From contig NZ_CP022366.1 of the NCBI RefSeq assembly GCF_003119115.1, forward strand, positions 95,001-159,000: a stretch of 64,000 nucleotides of DNA. Direction: 5' to 3'. Positions 7,653 through 18,500 of the stretch are shown one piece after another. The position numbers and the translations under genes are program-made. The notes under the pieces were generated by a model that saw nothing but the letters and a program-made list of their open reading frames with translations, did not search any database and was not told the origin of the DNA. Positions within the stretch are counted from its first letter, which is position 1; each line of letters starts with the position of its first letter. The stretch is from Azospirillum sp. TSH58. Its GTDB lineage: Bacteria > Pseudomonadota > Alphaproteobacteria > Azospirillales > Azospirillaceae.

Positions 7653-9137
7653 TCACTCCGCTGCCAGGGGGGCAGCCAGGGGAGCGGCGGCGTTGAGCGC
7701 GAGGGCGGGACGGCGCGCGGCGGCCACCAGCGCCGCCACGGCGCAGGAGGCGAGGCGGGTGCGGACGTTGTCGGCGCGGCTGGTCAGGATGACCGGAACC
7801 CGCGCGCCCAGAACGATGCCCGCCGCGTCGGCGTTGGCGAGGAAGGAGAGCTGCTTGGCCAGCATGTTGCCGGCCTCCAGATCGGGGACCAGCAGGATGT
7901 CGGCCTGTCCGGAGACGGGGGACTTGATGCCCTTGATGCGCGCGGCCTCGGCGCTGATGGCGTTGTCGAAGGCCAGCGGCCCGTCGAGGATGCCGCCGGT
8001 GATCTGGCCGCGGTCGGCCATCTTGCAGAGTGCTGCCGCTTCCAGCGTGGTCGCGATCTTCGGGTTGAGGGTTTCCACCGCCGACAGGATGGCGACGCGC
8101 GGCGTCTCGACGCCCAGCACCTTCGCCAGATCGATGGCGTTCTGGACGATGTGGACCTTGTCCTCCAGCGTCGGGTAGATGTTGATCGCCGCGTCGGTGA
8201 TCAGCAGCGCCCGCGGGTAGGTGGGCACGTTCATCACGAAGACGTGGCTGATGCGGCGGCTGGTGCGCAGGCCGGTCTCCTTGCGGACGACCTCGGCCAT
8301 CAGCTCGTCGGTGTGCAGGCTGCCCTTCATCACCGCTTCGGCCTCGCCGTTGCGGGCCAGCGCGACGGCGGCCGCGGCGGCGGCGTGGCTGTGCTCCACG
8401 TCCACCAGACGGTAGCGGGCGATGTCCAGCCCGTGGGCGGCGGCCAGCGCGCGGATCTTCGCCGCCGGGCCGATCAGGATGGGGTCGATCAGGCCGGCTT
8501 CCGCCGCCTCCACCGCGCCCTTCAGCGAGCTTTCGTCGCAGGGATGGGCGACCGCCGTGGCGACCGGCTCCAGCCCGTCGCACTTGCGCAGCAGCGCGTC
8601 GTGCTTGTCGTGGCGGATCATCTGGATCTGCGGCAGCGCGTGGGCCACGCGGCGGACCTTGCGGGTCGGCGCCACCACCTCCGCGGTGCCGGTCACCACG
8701 ACCTCGCCGTCCTGGTTCGTGCACAGGCAGTCGAAGACGACGATGTTCGTGTCGGCCCGCTTCTCGCGAACGGTCACGGTGGCGGTGACGACATCGCCCA
8801 GCCCGACCGGGCGTCGGAACCGCAGGTCCTGGCCGGCGTAGACGGTGCCGGCACCGGGCAGCCGGGTCCCCAGCACGCCGGAAATCAGCGCGCCGGACCA
8901 CATGCCATGCCCGATCACCTTTTGAAAGCGGCTGTCGGCGGCGAATTTCGCGTCCAGATGAACCGGATCGATGTTGCCGGAGACGGTGGCGAACAGCTCG
9001 ACATCCATGACGGTCAGTTGCCGCGCGATGCTGGCGGACTGCCCGATCGCGATCTCGTCGAAGGTGACGTTTTCGACCGGGACCGCCTCGACCGGGGCCA
9101 TGGGTAGGTCGCCGCTGGCTTCACCATTGGCAGTCAT
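7653..9137 (-). CDS. pta: MaoC hydratase-like domain fused to phosphate acetyl/butyryltransferase
   Basis: 494-residue fusion. Residues ~25-165 are a MaoC/hotdog domain; residues ~190-470 are a PTA_PTB phosphotransacylase (VMKGSLHTDELMAEVV, RRISHVFVMNVPTYPRALLI, DAAINIYPTLEDK, GQADILLVPDLEAGNML). The C-terminal half should exchange acetyl-CoA and acetyl phosphate for AckA, which follows. The hydratase motif reads VSGNIDPVHLD, whereas active R-hydratases usually have GD-x-NP-x-H; the catalytic Asp position holds Asn here. The hydratase half may therefore be altered or only structural. Such fusions are common in alphaproteobacteria. The gene is named pta for its C-terminal function. Confidence 0.9.
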   Translation of the reverse strand: MTANGEASGDLPMAPVEAVPVENVTFDEIAIGQSASIARQLTVMDVELFATVSGNIDPVHLDAKFAADSRFQKVIGHGMWSGALISGVLGTRLPGAGTVYAGQDLRFRRPVGLGDVVTATVTVREKRADTNIVVFDCLCTNQDGEVVVTGTAEVVAPTRKVRRVAHALPQIQMIRHDKHDALLRKCDGLEPVATAVAHPCDESSLKGAVEAAEAGLIDPILIGPAAKIRALAAAHGLDIARYRLVDVEHSHAAAAAAVALARNGEAEAVMKGSLHTDELMAEVVRKETGLRTSRRISHVFVMNVPTYPRALLITDAAINIYPTLEDKVHIVQNAIDLAKVLGVETPRVAILSAVETLNPKIATTLEAAALCKMADRGQITGGILDGPLAFDNAISAEAARIKGIKSPVSGQADILLVPDLEAGNMLAKQLSFLANADAAGIVLGARVPVILTSRADNVRTRLASCAVAALVAAARRPALALNAAAPLAAPLAAE

Positions 9138-9264
9138 TGCAGAACACTCCGGATAAGAGAAATAGGCATGATGCTGCCCGTTTCAGCCGATCCCTCCCGG
9201 CGCGCGCCTTGCTGAAAGGGGAAGCGCGTCTTGCCGTCTTCTTCTGTGAGCGTCTTTTTGTATA

Positions 9265-9276
9265 CTGATATATTAG
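9265..9276. promoter_or_regulatory. CTRRTATAYYAG palindrome upstream of pta-ackA
   Basis: CTGATATATTAG lies 128 nt upstream of the pta start, embedded in an AT-rich patch (TTTTTGTATA before it) in otherwise GC-rich DNA. The same 12-bp pattern recurs before pyk, the second gntR and dctP, so it is probably an operator with an overlapping promoter. Confidence 0.6.
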
Positions 9277-9351
9277 CGCAAGAGGCGATGCGGCGCAGCA
9301 AATCCGGCATCGCCGGACACTTTGCCGCAGTCCGCCTTTCACCGGGGGCCG

Positions 9352-10665
<1,314 letters not shown>

Positions 10666-10686
10666 TCAGGGGAATGGTCGCGACGC

Positions 10687-10799
10687 GCCCCCACCCTTCC
10701 CACGGCTTCGCCGCGGGCCCCTTCCCTCCCCCGCTGCGCAAGGGAGGGAGATTTGTCCCCTCCCCTGCGTCAGCGGGGGAGGGTCAGGGTGGGGGCAAT
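10687..10799. repeat. GC-rich dispersed hairpin repeat (copy 1)
   Basis: About 110 bp of alternating C-rich and G-rich blocks that can fold into nested hairpins, ending GGGTCAGGGTGGGGGCAAT. Closely related copies are at 20894-20998, 31235-31324 and 55336-55433. It sits between pflB and eno, both minus strand, and may act as a REP-like transcript stabiliser or terminator. Confidence 0.7.
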
Positions 10800-10820
10800 G
10801 CGTCGCGACTCAGACGCTTC

Positions 10821-13103
10821 TCAATGCGCGCCGTGGAAAGTGCGGCTGATGACGTCCATCTGCTGCTCGCGGGTCAGCTTGATGAAGTTCACCGCGTAGC
10901 CCGACACCCGGATGGTCAGCTGCGGGTACAGCTCCGGATGGTCCATGGCGTGCAGCAGCGTCTCGCGGTCGAAGACGTTCACGTTGATGTGGTGGCCGCC
11001 CTGGCCGAAATAGCCGTCGAGCATGCCCACGAGGTTCGCCACCCGCTCGCCCTCGGTCGGACCCAGCGCGCCGGGCACGATGGTGAAGGTGTAGCTGATG
11101 CCGTCCTGGGCGTGCGCGTAGGGCAGCTTGGCCACCGACGCCATCGAGGCGATGGCCCCCTTGCGGTCGCGCCCGTGCATCGGGTTGGCCCCCGGCGCGA
11201 AGGGCTGGCCGGCCTTGCGCCCGTCCGGCGTGTTGCCCGTCTTCTTGCCGTAGACCACGTTCGAGGTGATCGTCAGCACCGACTGCGTCGGCACCGCGTC
11301 GCGGTAGGCCTTCTGCTTGCGCAGCAGGCCCATGAACGTCTCGACCAGCCACACCGCGATGCCGTCGACCCGGTCGTCGTTGTTGCCGAAGGCCGGATAG
11401 TCGCCCTCGATCACGAAGTCGGTGGCGAGACCGCGCTCGTCGCGCACCACCTTGACCGTGGCGTGCTTGATCGCCGACAGGCTGTCCGCGACCACGCTCA
11501 GCCCGGCGATGCCGCAGGCCATGGTGCGCAGCACGTCGCGGTCGTGCAGGGCCATCTCCAGCCGCTCATACATGTATTTGTCGTGCATGAAGTGGATGGC
11601 GTTGAGCGTGTTCATGTAGGCGCGCGCCAGCCATTCCATCATCGGCAGCAGCCGCGCCACCACCGTGTCGTGGTCGAGCACATCGCCGGTGATCGGCGCG
11701 AAGGCCGGGCCGACCTGCTCGCCCGACACCTCGTCACGGCCGCCGTTGATGGCGTAGAGCAGCGTCTTGGCGAGGTTGGCGCGGGCGCCGAAGAACTGCA
11801 TCTGCTTGCCGATGCGCATGGCCGAGACGCAGCAGGCGATGCCGTAGTCGTCGCCCCAGAAGGGCCGCATCAGGTCGTCGTTCTCGTACTGAACCGAGCA
11901 GGTCTTGATCGACGTCTCGGCGCAGAACGCCTTGAAGCCCTCCGGCAGGCTTTCCGACCACAGAACGGTCAGGTTCGGTTCCGGCGCCGGCCCGAGGTTG
12001 TTCAGGGTCTGGAGCATGCGGAAGCTGTTCTTCGTCACCAGCGTGCGCCCGTCGAGCGCCATGCCGCCGATGCACTCCGTCACCCAGGTCGGGTCGCCCG
12101 AGAAGAGCTGGTCGTATTCCGGCGTGCGCAGGAAGCGGACGATGCGCAGCTTGGTCACGAACTGGTCGATCAGCTCCTGCGCCTCCTCCTCGGTCAGCAG
12201 GCCGTCGCGCAGGTCGCGCTCGATGTAGACGTCGAGGAAGCTCGACACGCGGCCGAGCGACATGGCGGCTCCGTTGGCCTCCTTCACCGCCGCCAGATAG
12301 GCGAGGTAGGTCCACTGCACCGCCTCGCGGGCGTTGGCCGCCGGACGCGCCACGTCGAAGCCGTAGGACTTGGCCATGGCGGCCAGCTCCCTCAGCGCCT
12401 TGATCTGCTCGGTGATCTCCTCGCGCAGGCGCAGCGTGTGCTCGTCGATGCGGTCGACTTCCAGGCTCTTGTACTGCGCCTTCTTGTCCTTGATCAGGAA
12501 GGTCGCGCCGTAGAGCGCCAGCCGGCGGTAGTCGCCGATGATGCGCCCACGGCCGTAGGCGTCCGGCAGGCCGGTGATGACGCCCGACTTGCGGCAGCGC
12601 AGCATCTCCTCGGTGTAGACGTCGAAGACGCCGTCGTTGTGCGACTTGCGCAGGCCGGGGAAGACCTCCTCCAGCTTGGGCGAGGGTGTGAAGCCATAGG
12701 CCTCCAGCCCGTTCTTGACCATGCGCCAGCCGCCGAAGGGCATGATCGCGCGCTTCAGCGGCTTGTCCGTCTGCAGACCGACGACGAGTTCAAGCTCGCG
12801 GTCGATGTAGCCCGGCGCGTGGGCGGTGATCGAGCCGAAGACATCCGTGTCGGCGTCGAGCACGCCGCCCTTGGCCGCGCGCTCCTCCTTCAGCAGGGCG
12901 GTGACCTTGTCCCACAGCGCTCTGGTCCGCCCGGTCGGGCCGGTCAGGAAACGTGAATCCCCGGCGTAGGGGTGGACGTTGCGGACGATGAAGTCGCGGA
13001 CGTTGACCTCTTGCTGCCAGACGCCCGGAACGAAGCGGCGCCAGGGGCGCTCGGCTTGCTGTTCCGGGGTCTCGACGAGTCCGTCTCTCAGCAGGGTGTC
13101 CAT
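10821..13103 (-). CDS. pflB: Pyruvate formate-lyase (formate C-acetyltransferase)
   Basis: Glycyl-radical enzyme that splits pyruvate plus CoA into formate and acetyl-CoA without oxygen. The 760 residues match the family length. The adjacent catalytic cysteines are in GIACCVSAM (Cys424/Cys425) and the radical glycine is in RVSGYAV (Gly735) near the C-terminus. The start has a strong GTGAGGAGA ribosome site. It is separated from its activase (29513) by 16 kb but linked by theme to pta-ackA and focA. A HexR-like box lies 162 nt upstream, divergent with hexR, so catabolite-type control is likely. Confidence 0.97.
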   Translation of the reverse strand: MDTLLRDGLVETPEQQAERPWRRFVPGVWQQEVNVRDFIVRNVHPYAGDSRFLTGPTGRTRALWDKVTALLKEERAAKGGVLDADTDVFGSITAHAPGYIDRELELVVGLQTDKPLKRAIMPFGGWRMVKNGLEAYGFTPSPKLEEVFPGLRKSHNDGVFDVYTEEMLRCRKSGVITGLPDAYGRGRIIGDYRRLALYGATFLIKDKKAQYKSLEVDRIDEHTLRLREEITEQIKALRELAAMAKSYGFDVARPAANAREAVQWTYLAYLAAVKEANGAAMSLGRVSSFLDVYIERDLRDGLLTEEEAQELIDQFVTKLRIVRFLRTPEYDQLFSGDPTWVTECIGGMALDGRTLVTKNSFRMLQTLNNLGPAPEPNLTVLWSESLPEGFKAFCAETSIKTCSVQYENDDLMRPFWGDDYGIACCVSAMRIGKQMQFFGARANLAKTLLYAINGGRDEVSGEQVGPAFAPITGDVLDHDTVVARLLPMMEWLARAYMNTLNAIHFMHDKYMYERLEMALHDRDVLRTMACGIAGLSVVADSLSAIKHATVKVVRDERGLATDFVIEGDYPAFGNNDDRVDGIAVWLVETFMGLLRKQKAYRDAVPTQSVLTITSNVVYGKKTGNTPDGRKAGQPFAPGANPMHGRDRKGAIASMASVAKLPYAHAQDGISYTFTIVPGALGPTEGERVANLVGMLDGYFGQGGHHINVNVFDRETLLHAMDHPELYPQLTIRVSGYAVNFIKLTREQQMDVISRTFHGAH

Positions 13104-13264
13104 GATGTCTCCTCACGAAAAGGCGTCTGGGCGGCACGCGCCGCGTCGCTGATCGACCCTGGAGGCCCCCCAGTGGAGGGGTCGGAAGACCGCCGGACCC
13201 AGCGCGGGGCGGGAGGCGGTGAAGCGGCATCGGGCTGTGAAGCCGGCAGGGCCGAACGTCATTT

Positions 13265-13279
13265 TGTAGTTTTGCTACA
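13265..13279. promoter_or_regulatory. HexR-type box before pflB
   Basis: TGTAGTTTTGCTACA fits the published HexR pattern TGTARTWWWAYTACA at 14 of 15 positions. It is an inverted repeat with TGTAG / CTACA arms, 162 nt before the pflB start. Confidence 0.65.
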
Positions 13280-13420
13280 TAAACCGGAACGGAGCGGCGC
13301 GCAAGGCAAAAGCGGTTGAATTTCAACGTTCTTTGATGAAGTTACTGTGACGGAACGCCGCATCGTCGGCGGTCCCGGTATGTGGGACAGCGCTGCCGAT
13401 AGCGCCCTTCTATCGCACGA

Positions 13421-13435
13421 TGTAGTTTTACTATC
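13421..13435. promoter_or_regulatory. HexR-type box before hexR
   Basis: TGTAGTTTTACTATC matches the HexR pattern at 13 of 15 positions and is 41 nt before the hexR start, which suggests autoregulation. Confidence 0.6.
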
Positions 13436-13476
13436 CGTGCTACGATGGCGGACGGACGGAACAGAGGGACAGGCCG

Positions 13477-14313
13477 ATGCTGGCGAGGATCATGGCGGTG
13501 CGCGACGGGCTCCGTCCTTCGGAACGGAAGCTGGCGGACTGCGTGCTGGCCCAGCCGGGCGAGGTCATCACCCTGTCGATGGCCGACATGGCCGAACGCG
13601 CCGGAGTCAGCGAGCCGACCATCGCCCGCTTCTGCTCCGCCCTGGGCTGCAGCGGCTTCCGCGAATTCAAGATCAAGCTGGCGCAGGACATCGCGGCCGG
13701 CATGCCCTTCATCGACCAGGAGGTCAACCCGGACGACCGGGCGGCGGGCATCGCGGGCAAGGTGTTCGACCGCACCCTGGCGACCCTGATGCAGGTGCGC
13801 AACAACCTGTCGGCGGAATCGGTGGACCGCGCTGCCGACCTTCTGGCCGGGGCGCGGCGGATCGAGTTCTACGGCTCCGGCAATTCCGGCACGGTGGCGC
13901 AGGACATCCAGCGCCGCTTCTTCCGGCTGGGCATCCCCACGGTCGCCTACAGCGACGCCCACGTCTATTTCGTGTCGGCCCTGTCGCTCGCCCCCGGCGA
14001 CGCGGTGGTCGCGGTGTCCAGCTCGGGCGGCACCCGCGACATGCTGGAGGCTGTGCAGAACGCGCTGTCCGCCGGGGCCACGGTCGTCGCCATCACCCGC
14101 TCCGGCTCGCCGCTGGCGCAGCTCGCCACGGTCAGCCTGCTCGCCGACGTCGCGGAAGACTTCGACATCCACTCGCCCATGACGTCGCGCATCAGCCATC
14201 TGGTCCTCGGCGACATACTGTCGATTGCCGTGGCGCTGCGCAAAGGCGACGCCCTGCGGGAGCGGCTGGACCGCCACAAGCTGGCGCTCAGCCGCCACCC
14301 CCGGGAACAATAA
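13477..14313 (+). CDS. hexR: RpiR-family regulator with SIS domain, HexR-like
   Basis: 278-residue regulator of central carbon metabolism. Residues ~1-75 are an HTH_6/RpiR domain (LRPSERKLADCVLAQPGEVI, MADMAERAGVSEPTIARFC, LGCSGFREFKIKLAQD). Residues ~120-250 are a SIS sugar-phosphate isomerase fold (IEFYGSGNSGTVAQDIQRRF; VAVSSSGGTRDMLEA). In HexR, 2-keto-3-deoxy-6-phosphogluconate binds the SIS domain and releases DNA. The identity rests on sequence resemblance plus two HexR-type boxes in its promoter region; another RpiR paralogue is possible. KDPG would arise from the 2-keto-3-deoxygluconate produced by UxuA, which ties it to the uronate genes. Confidence 0.8.
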   Translation: MLARIMAVRDGLRPSERKLADCVLAQPGEVITLSMADMAERAGVSEPTIARFCSALGCSGFREFKIKLAQDIAAGMPFIDQEVNPDDRAAGIAGKVFDRTLATLMQVRNNLSAESVDRAADLLAGARRIEFYGSGNSGTVAQDIQRRFFRLGIPTVAYSDAHVYFVSALSLAPGDAVVAVSSSGGTRDMLEAVQNALSAGATVVAITRSGSPLAQLATVSLLADVAEDFDIHSPMTSRISHLVLGDILSIAVALRKGDALRERLDRHKLALSRHPREQ

Positions 14314-14316
14314 ATA

Positions 14317-14328
14317 CTAGTATATTAG
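14317..14328. promoter_or_regulatory. CTRRTATAYYAG palindrome just after hexR
   Basis: CTAGTATATTAG, overlapping a second palindrome ATACTAGTAT (14314-14323), begins 3 nt after the hexR stop. No plus-strand gene follows and the next gene is convergent, so the site has no obvious target. Confidence 0.45.
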
Positions 14329-14410
14329 TTTAAGGGCAAGCCGCTCCGGGCGGGGGCGCACAGCATGCGCCGTTTCGCCGCGGATCGATGGTTTTCGGAA
14401 CAGCCGTCGC

Positions 14411-14454
14411 GGCCCAAAGCGGCCCAAAGCGGCCCAAAGCGGATTGCAATCCGC
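14411..14454. repeat. Tandem 10-mer plus 16-bp palindrome after the RES toxin gene
   Basis: Three perfect copies of GGCCCAAAGC (14411-14440) run into the perfect palindrome GCGGATTGCAATCCGC (14439-14454), which ends 1 nt before the toxin stop codon region. On the minus strand the palindrome would form a hairpin directly after the toxin gene. It may be a terminator without a T-run. Confidence 0.6.
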
Positions 14455-14455
14455 T

Positions 14456-14911
14456 TCAACGGGGACGGGAGAACAGGCGCGGGTCCCACCGCACCGGCTG
14501 CTCCGCGGAAACGGCGATGCGTGCGGCGTCAGGATGGCGCTGGTTTATGATGATGTTGCGGTCGATCGCCGTGACGGCGGACGGCACCAGAAGAACCGCG
14601 GTACGACCCTCGTCGAACCACCGGTCGCCGTAGGCGCCCGCCGCCGCACAGCCGGGCTCGTCCCAGCCGGGCACATGGGCCGGATCGACGGTTTCGACGA
14701 CATCGTCCGGAATGGCCATCGAAACGAAACGGTCACTGACCGGAGCGCGGCCGATGGCGGTGTAGACCAGCCGCTCCAGCATGCAGATGGCGAAGGACTC
14801 GCCACCATAGATCACCCGGCGCCCGCGCGAGTTCCAACGCCCGCCGTGCAACTCGGCACCGGTTCCGTCGAACACCGGATGGTTGGCACCGGCAATCCGG
14901 AAGGCGATCAC
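14456..14911 (-). CDS. RES-domain toxin (NAD-consuming family)
   Basis: 151-residue RES protein named for its conserved Arg, Glu and Ser. Visible motifs are AFRIAG, HGGRWNSRGRRVIYGGES, the CMLERLVYTAIGR helix and INQRHPDAARI near the C-terminus. Characterised RES toxins degrade NAD+ and stop growth. The start is the GTG at 14911, which overlaps the TGA of the antitoxin gene in the sequence GTGA, a layout that suggests translational coupling. Upstream ATG extensions of this frame lie wholly inside the antitoxin gene and are rejected. Confidence 0.85.
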   Translation of the reverse strand: MIAFRIAGANHPVFDGTGAELHGGRWNSRGRRVIYGGESFAICMLERLVYTAIGRAPVSDRFVSMAIPDDVVETVDPAHVPGWDEPGCAAAGAYGDRWFDEGRTAVLLVPSAVTAIDRNIIINQRHPDAARIAVSAEQPVRWDPRLFSRPR

Positions 14912-15342
14912 ACGGGAAGCCCATATTCGATGGCCGCGAGGATCTGTTCGACCTGCCGCGCCCCAAGGTCCGTCACCGCCGCCTCCACCGGCGTGCGACC
15001 GCCCAGCATCGGGTGCGGCGCCGCCAGGAAATCCTGGGCGTCCGCCTCCACACCCCAAACGTTCAGCGCGTGGGCGGTGATGCGGGCCAAGCGCTCCGTC
15101 CGCTCGCTCTCATCCCGGCTCAGCCGATCACGGCGCCGCTTGTAGGTGGCCTCCGGCACGATGCCGTACATGATGGAGCGGCGATGCCGGGGATCGCGGG
15201 TGACGCGCTTGACGACGGTGCCGAGCGTCGACTTGGGCAGTCCCTCGTCAACGGCATCGCTGAGATCGGCCAGCGAATGGACGGGACGCCCGATCAGCCG
15301 CTCTCCACCCAGAACCTCGGCCACCATTTCCGCGCGGATCAT
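14908..15342 (-). CDS. Xre/ParS-like antitoxin (DUF2384 / MbcA type)
   Basis: 144-residue partner of the RES toxin. The N-terminal half is a helix-turn-helix-like region (LADLSDAVDEGLPKSTLGTV, IVPEATYKRRRDRLSRDESE) and the C-terminal half is the toxin-binding domain with LNVWGVEADAQDFLAAPHPMLGG, RTPVEAAVTDLGARQVEQIL. The PHPMLGGRTPVE motif is diagnostic of this antitoxin class. The ATG at 15342 has a GGAGGG ribosome site. The promoter region has a short inverted repeat, CATA / TATG arms at 15350-15365, which the antitoxin may bind. Confidence 0.88.
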   Translation of the reverse strand: MIRAEMVAEVLGGERLIGRPVHSLADLSDAVDEGLPKSTLGTVVKRVTRDPRHRRSIMYGIVPEATYKRRRDRLSRDESERTERLARITAHALNVWGVEADAQDFLAAPHPMLGGRTPVEAAVTDLGARQVEQILAAIEYGLPV

Positions 15343-15460
15343 GGTCCCTCCATACGGTATCATATGACGGAAATATGAGGCTGGATGATCCCCCCGGCAA
15401 GGACAAAGCACAACCCACAAAACTTGCCCACCAAAGCAGGGCCAAGAAGACAGAACCAGC

Positions 15461-15491
15461 AAAAAGCCCGGCCCCGTTTCCGGGACCGGGC
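15461..15491 (-). terminator. Intrinsic terminator of the RND efflux operon
   Basis: Read on the minus strand, an 11-bp stem (GCCCGGTCCCG / CGGGGCCGGGC, one wobble pair) with a GAAA loop is followed by TTTTT. It lies 28 nt after the pump gene stop. Confidence 0.85.
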
Positions 15492-15518
15492 CTTCCGCTT
15501 CCAGCCGCAGCCGAACCG

Positions 15519-18500
15519 TCAGTCTCCGGCGTGCACCGGCTCGGCACCCTGCAGGGGTTGGGCGCCGGCGCGCTTGCTGCCGAACAGGCGGTAGACCGCG
15601 ACGAAGAAGACCGGGACGAAGAGGATCGCCAGCACGGTGGCGGAGATCATGCCGCCCATCACGCCGACGCCGATGGCGTTCTGGCTTTCCGAGCCGGCGC
15701 CGCTGCTGGTCGCCAGCGGCAGAACGCCCAGCACGAAGGCCAGCGAGGTCATGATGATCGGGCGCAGGCGCTGGCGGCACGCCTCGATGGCGGCGTCCTT
15801 CAACTCCATGCCCTCGTCGTACAGCGCCTTGGCGAACTCCACGATCAGGATGGCGTTCTTCGCCGACAAACCGATCGTCGTCAGCAGGCCCACCTGGAAG
15901 TAGACGTCGCTGGGCAGGCCGCGCAGCGTGGCGGCGAGCACGGCGCCGATGACGCCCAGCGGCACCACCAGGATGACCGACACCGGCACCGACCAGCTCT
16001 CGTAGAGCGCGGCCAGGCAGAGGAAGACGATCAGCATGGACAGGGCGTAGAGCGCCGGGGCCTGCGACCCGCTCAACCGCTCCTCGTAGGACAGGCCGGT
16101 CCATTCATAGCCGACGCCCGGCGGGAGCTTGGCCATCATCGCCTCCATCTCCTGCATCGCCTCGCCGGAGCTGATGCCCGGCGCCGCGGAGCCCTGGATG
16201 TTGAGCGAGGACATGCCGTTGTAGCGCTCCAGCTTCGGCGACCCGTAGGTCCATTGCGCCGTGGTGAAGGCGGAGAAGGGCACCATCTGCCCCATGCCGT
16301 TGCGCACGTACCAGCGGTCGACGTCGCTCGGCTGCATGCGGTAGGGCGCGTCGGCCTGGAGATAGACGCGCTTCACGCGCCCCCGGTCGATGAAGTCGTT
16401 GACGTAGGAGGAGCCCCACGCCGCCGTCAGGGTGGTGTTGATGTCGGTCAGCGACAGGCCCAGCGCGCTGGCCTTCTCGCGGTCCACCGTCAGCTTGAAC
16501 TGCGGCGTGTCCTCCAGGCCGTTCGGGCGGACGCCGACCAGCTTGGGGTTCTGCCCCGCCAGACCCAGCAGCTGGTTGCGCGCCTGCATCAGCCGGTCGT
16601 GCCCGACGCCGCCGCGATCCACCAGCTGAAGGTCGAAGCCGGTGGCGTTGCCGAGCCCCGGAACCGAGGGCGGCATGAAGGCGAAGACCACCGCGTCCTT
16701 GGCCTTCGACAGGGCGCCCATGGCGCGCCCGGCGATGGCCGTCGGCTTGCGGTCGGCGGACTCGCGCTCGCTCCAGTCGCGCAGCCGGACGAAGGCCATG
16801 CCGGCGTTCTGGCCGCGGCCCGCGAAGTTGAAGCCGGCGATGGTGAACAGGCCCTCGACGCTGTCCTTCTCCTTCTCCAGGAAATAGGTCTCGACCTGCT
16901 TGGTGGTCTCCAGCGTGCGCTCGATGCTGGCGTTCGGCGGGGCCGACCACAGCACGAACATGGTCCCGCGGTCCTCCTGCGGCAGGAAGGAGGAGGGCAT
17001 CTGGAGGAACAGGTAGGCCAGGCCGCCGACGATCAGCGCGTAGGCGATGCCGTAGCGCCCGAGCCGCGACACCGCCCCGCGCACGCCGCGCAGATAGACC
17101 CGGCTGCTGGCGTCGAAGCCGCGGTTGAACAGGCCGAAGAAGCCGCGCTTGGCGTGGCCGTGGCCCTTCGCCACCGGCTTCAGGATGGTGGCGCAGAGCG
17201 CCGGGGTCAGCACCAGGGCGACCAGCACCGACAGCGCCATCGCCGACACGATGGTCAGCGAGAACTGGCGGTAGATGGCCCCGGCGGAGCCGCCGAAGAA
17301 GGCCATGGGGACGAACACGGCGGACAGCACCAGGGCGATGCCGATCAGCGCGCCGGTGATCTGGCCCATCGACTTGCGGGTCGCCTCGCGCGGGGGCAGC
17401 CCGTCCTCGCTCATCACGCGCTCGACGTTCTCCACCACCACGATGGCGTCGTCGACCAGCAAGCCGATGGCCAGCACCATGCCGAACATGGTCAGCGTGT
17501 TGATCGAGAAGCCGAACAGCGACAGCACCCCGAAGGTGCCGAGAAGCACCACGGGAACCGCGATGGTCGGGATCAGCGTCGCCCGGAAGTTCTGAAGGAA
17601 GAGGTACATCACGGCGAACACGAGGATGATCGCCTCGATCAGCGTCTTGATGACCTCGTGGATCGACAGCTCGACGAAGGGCGTCGTGTCGTAGGGGTAG
17701 ATGACCTCCAGCCCTTCGGGGAAGAAGGCCGACAGCTCCGCGATGCGCGCCTTCACGGCGGCGGCGGTGTCCAGCGCGTTGGCCCCGGTCGCCAGCTTGA
17801 CGCCCAGGCCCGCCGCCGGCTTGCCGTTGTAGCGGGCGGTGATCTCGTAGGTTTCCTGCCCGATCTCGATGCGCGCGACGTCGCGCAGCCGCACCTGCCC
17901 GCCGTCGGGGTTGACGCGCAGCAGGATGGCGCCGAACTCCTCCGGCGTCTGCATGCGCGACTGCGCCATGATGGTGGCGTTGATGCGCTGGCCGGGCACC
18001 GCCGGGGCGCCGCCGAGCTGGCCCGCCGACACCTGCGCGTTCTCCGCCTTGATGGCGTTGGTGACGTCGATGGTGGTGAGCTGGTGGCTGTTCAGCGCGT
18101 CGGGGTCCAGCCAGATCCGCATGGCGTGCTGCGGACCGAACACGGTGATGTCGCCCACGCCCTCGACGCGGCTGATCGTGTCCTGGAGGTTGGAGGCCAC
18201 ATAGTCGGCGATGTCGCCCTGGGTCAGCCGCCCGTCGCTGGACACGAAGCCGGCGACCATCAGGAAGTCGTTGCCGGCCTTCGACACCTGGAGGCCGCGC
18301 TGCTGCACCTCCTGCGGCAGGAGCGGCACGGCGAGCTGGAGCTTGTTCTGCACCTGGACCTGGGCGATGTCCGGGTTGGCCTCCGGCTCGAAGGTCAGGG
18401 TGATGGTGACGTTGCCCGACGAATCGCTGTTCGAGGACATGTAGCGGAAGTGGTCGAGCCCGGTCATCTTCTGCTCGATGACCTGGGTGACCGTGTCCTC

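Larger units (their letters stand above)
13104..13476. other. Divergent pflB / hexR control region (373 nt, no gene)
   Basis: Noncoding region between the divergent pflB and hexR genes. It contains two HexR-like boxes (13265-13279 and 13421-13435), an 11-bp palindrome TTGAATTTCAA around 13317-13327, and AT-rich stretches suited to two promoters. I saw no FNR box of the TTGAT-N4-ATCAA form, although pflB is an anaerobic enzyme. Confidence 0.6.

Noticed and set aside
13104..13476. FNR-type site for anaerobic control of pflB
   Set aside because: TTGAATTTCAA is palindromic but lacks the TTGAT-N4-ATCAA spacing; no convincing FNR box found.
14908..16104. 398-codon frame containing the antitoxin
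   Set aside because: The upstream two thirds lie antisense/out of frame inside the RND gene and across its terminator; only the C-terminal 144 residues from the ATG at 15342 look real.
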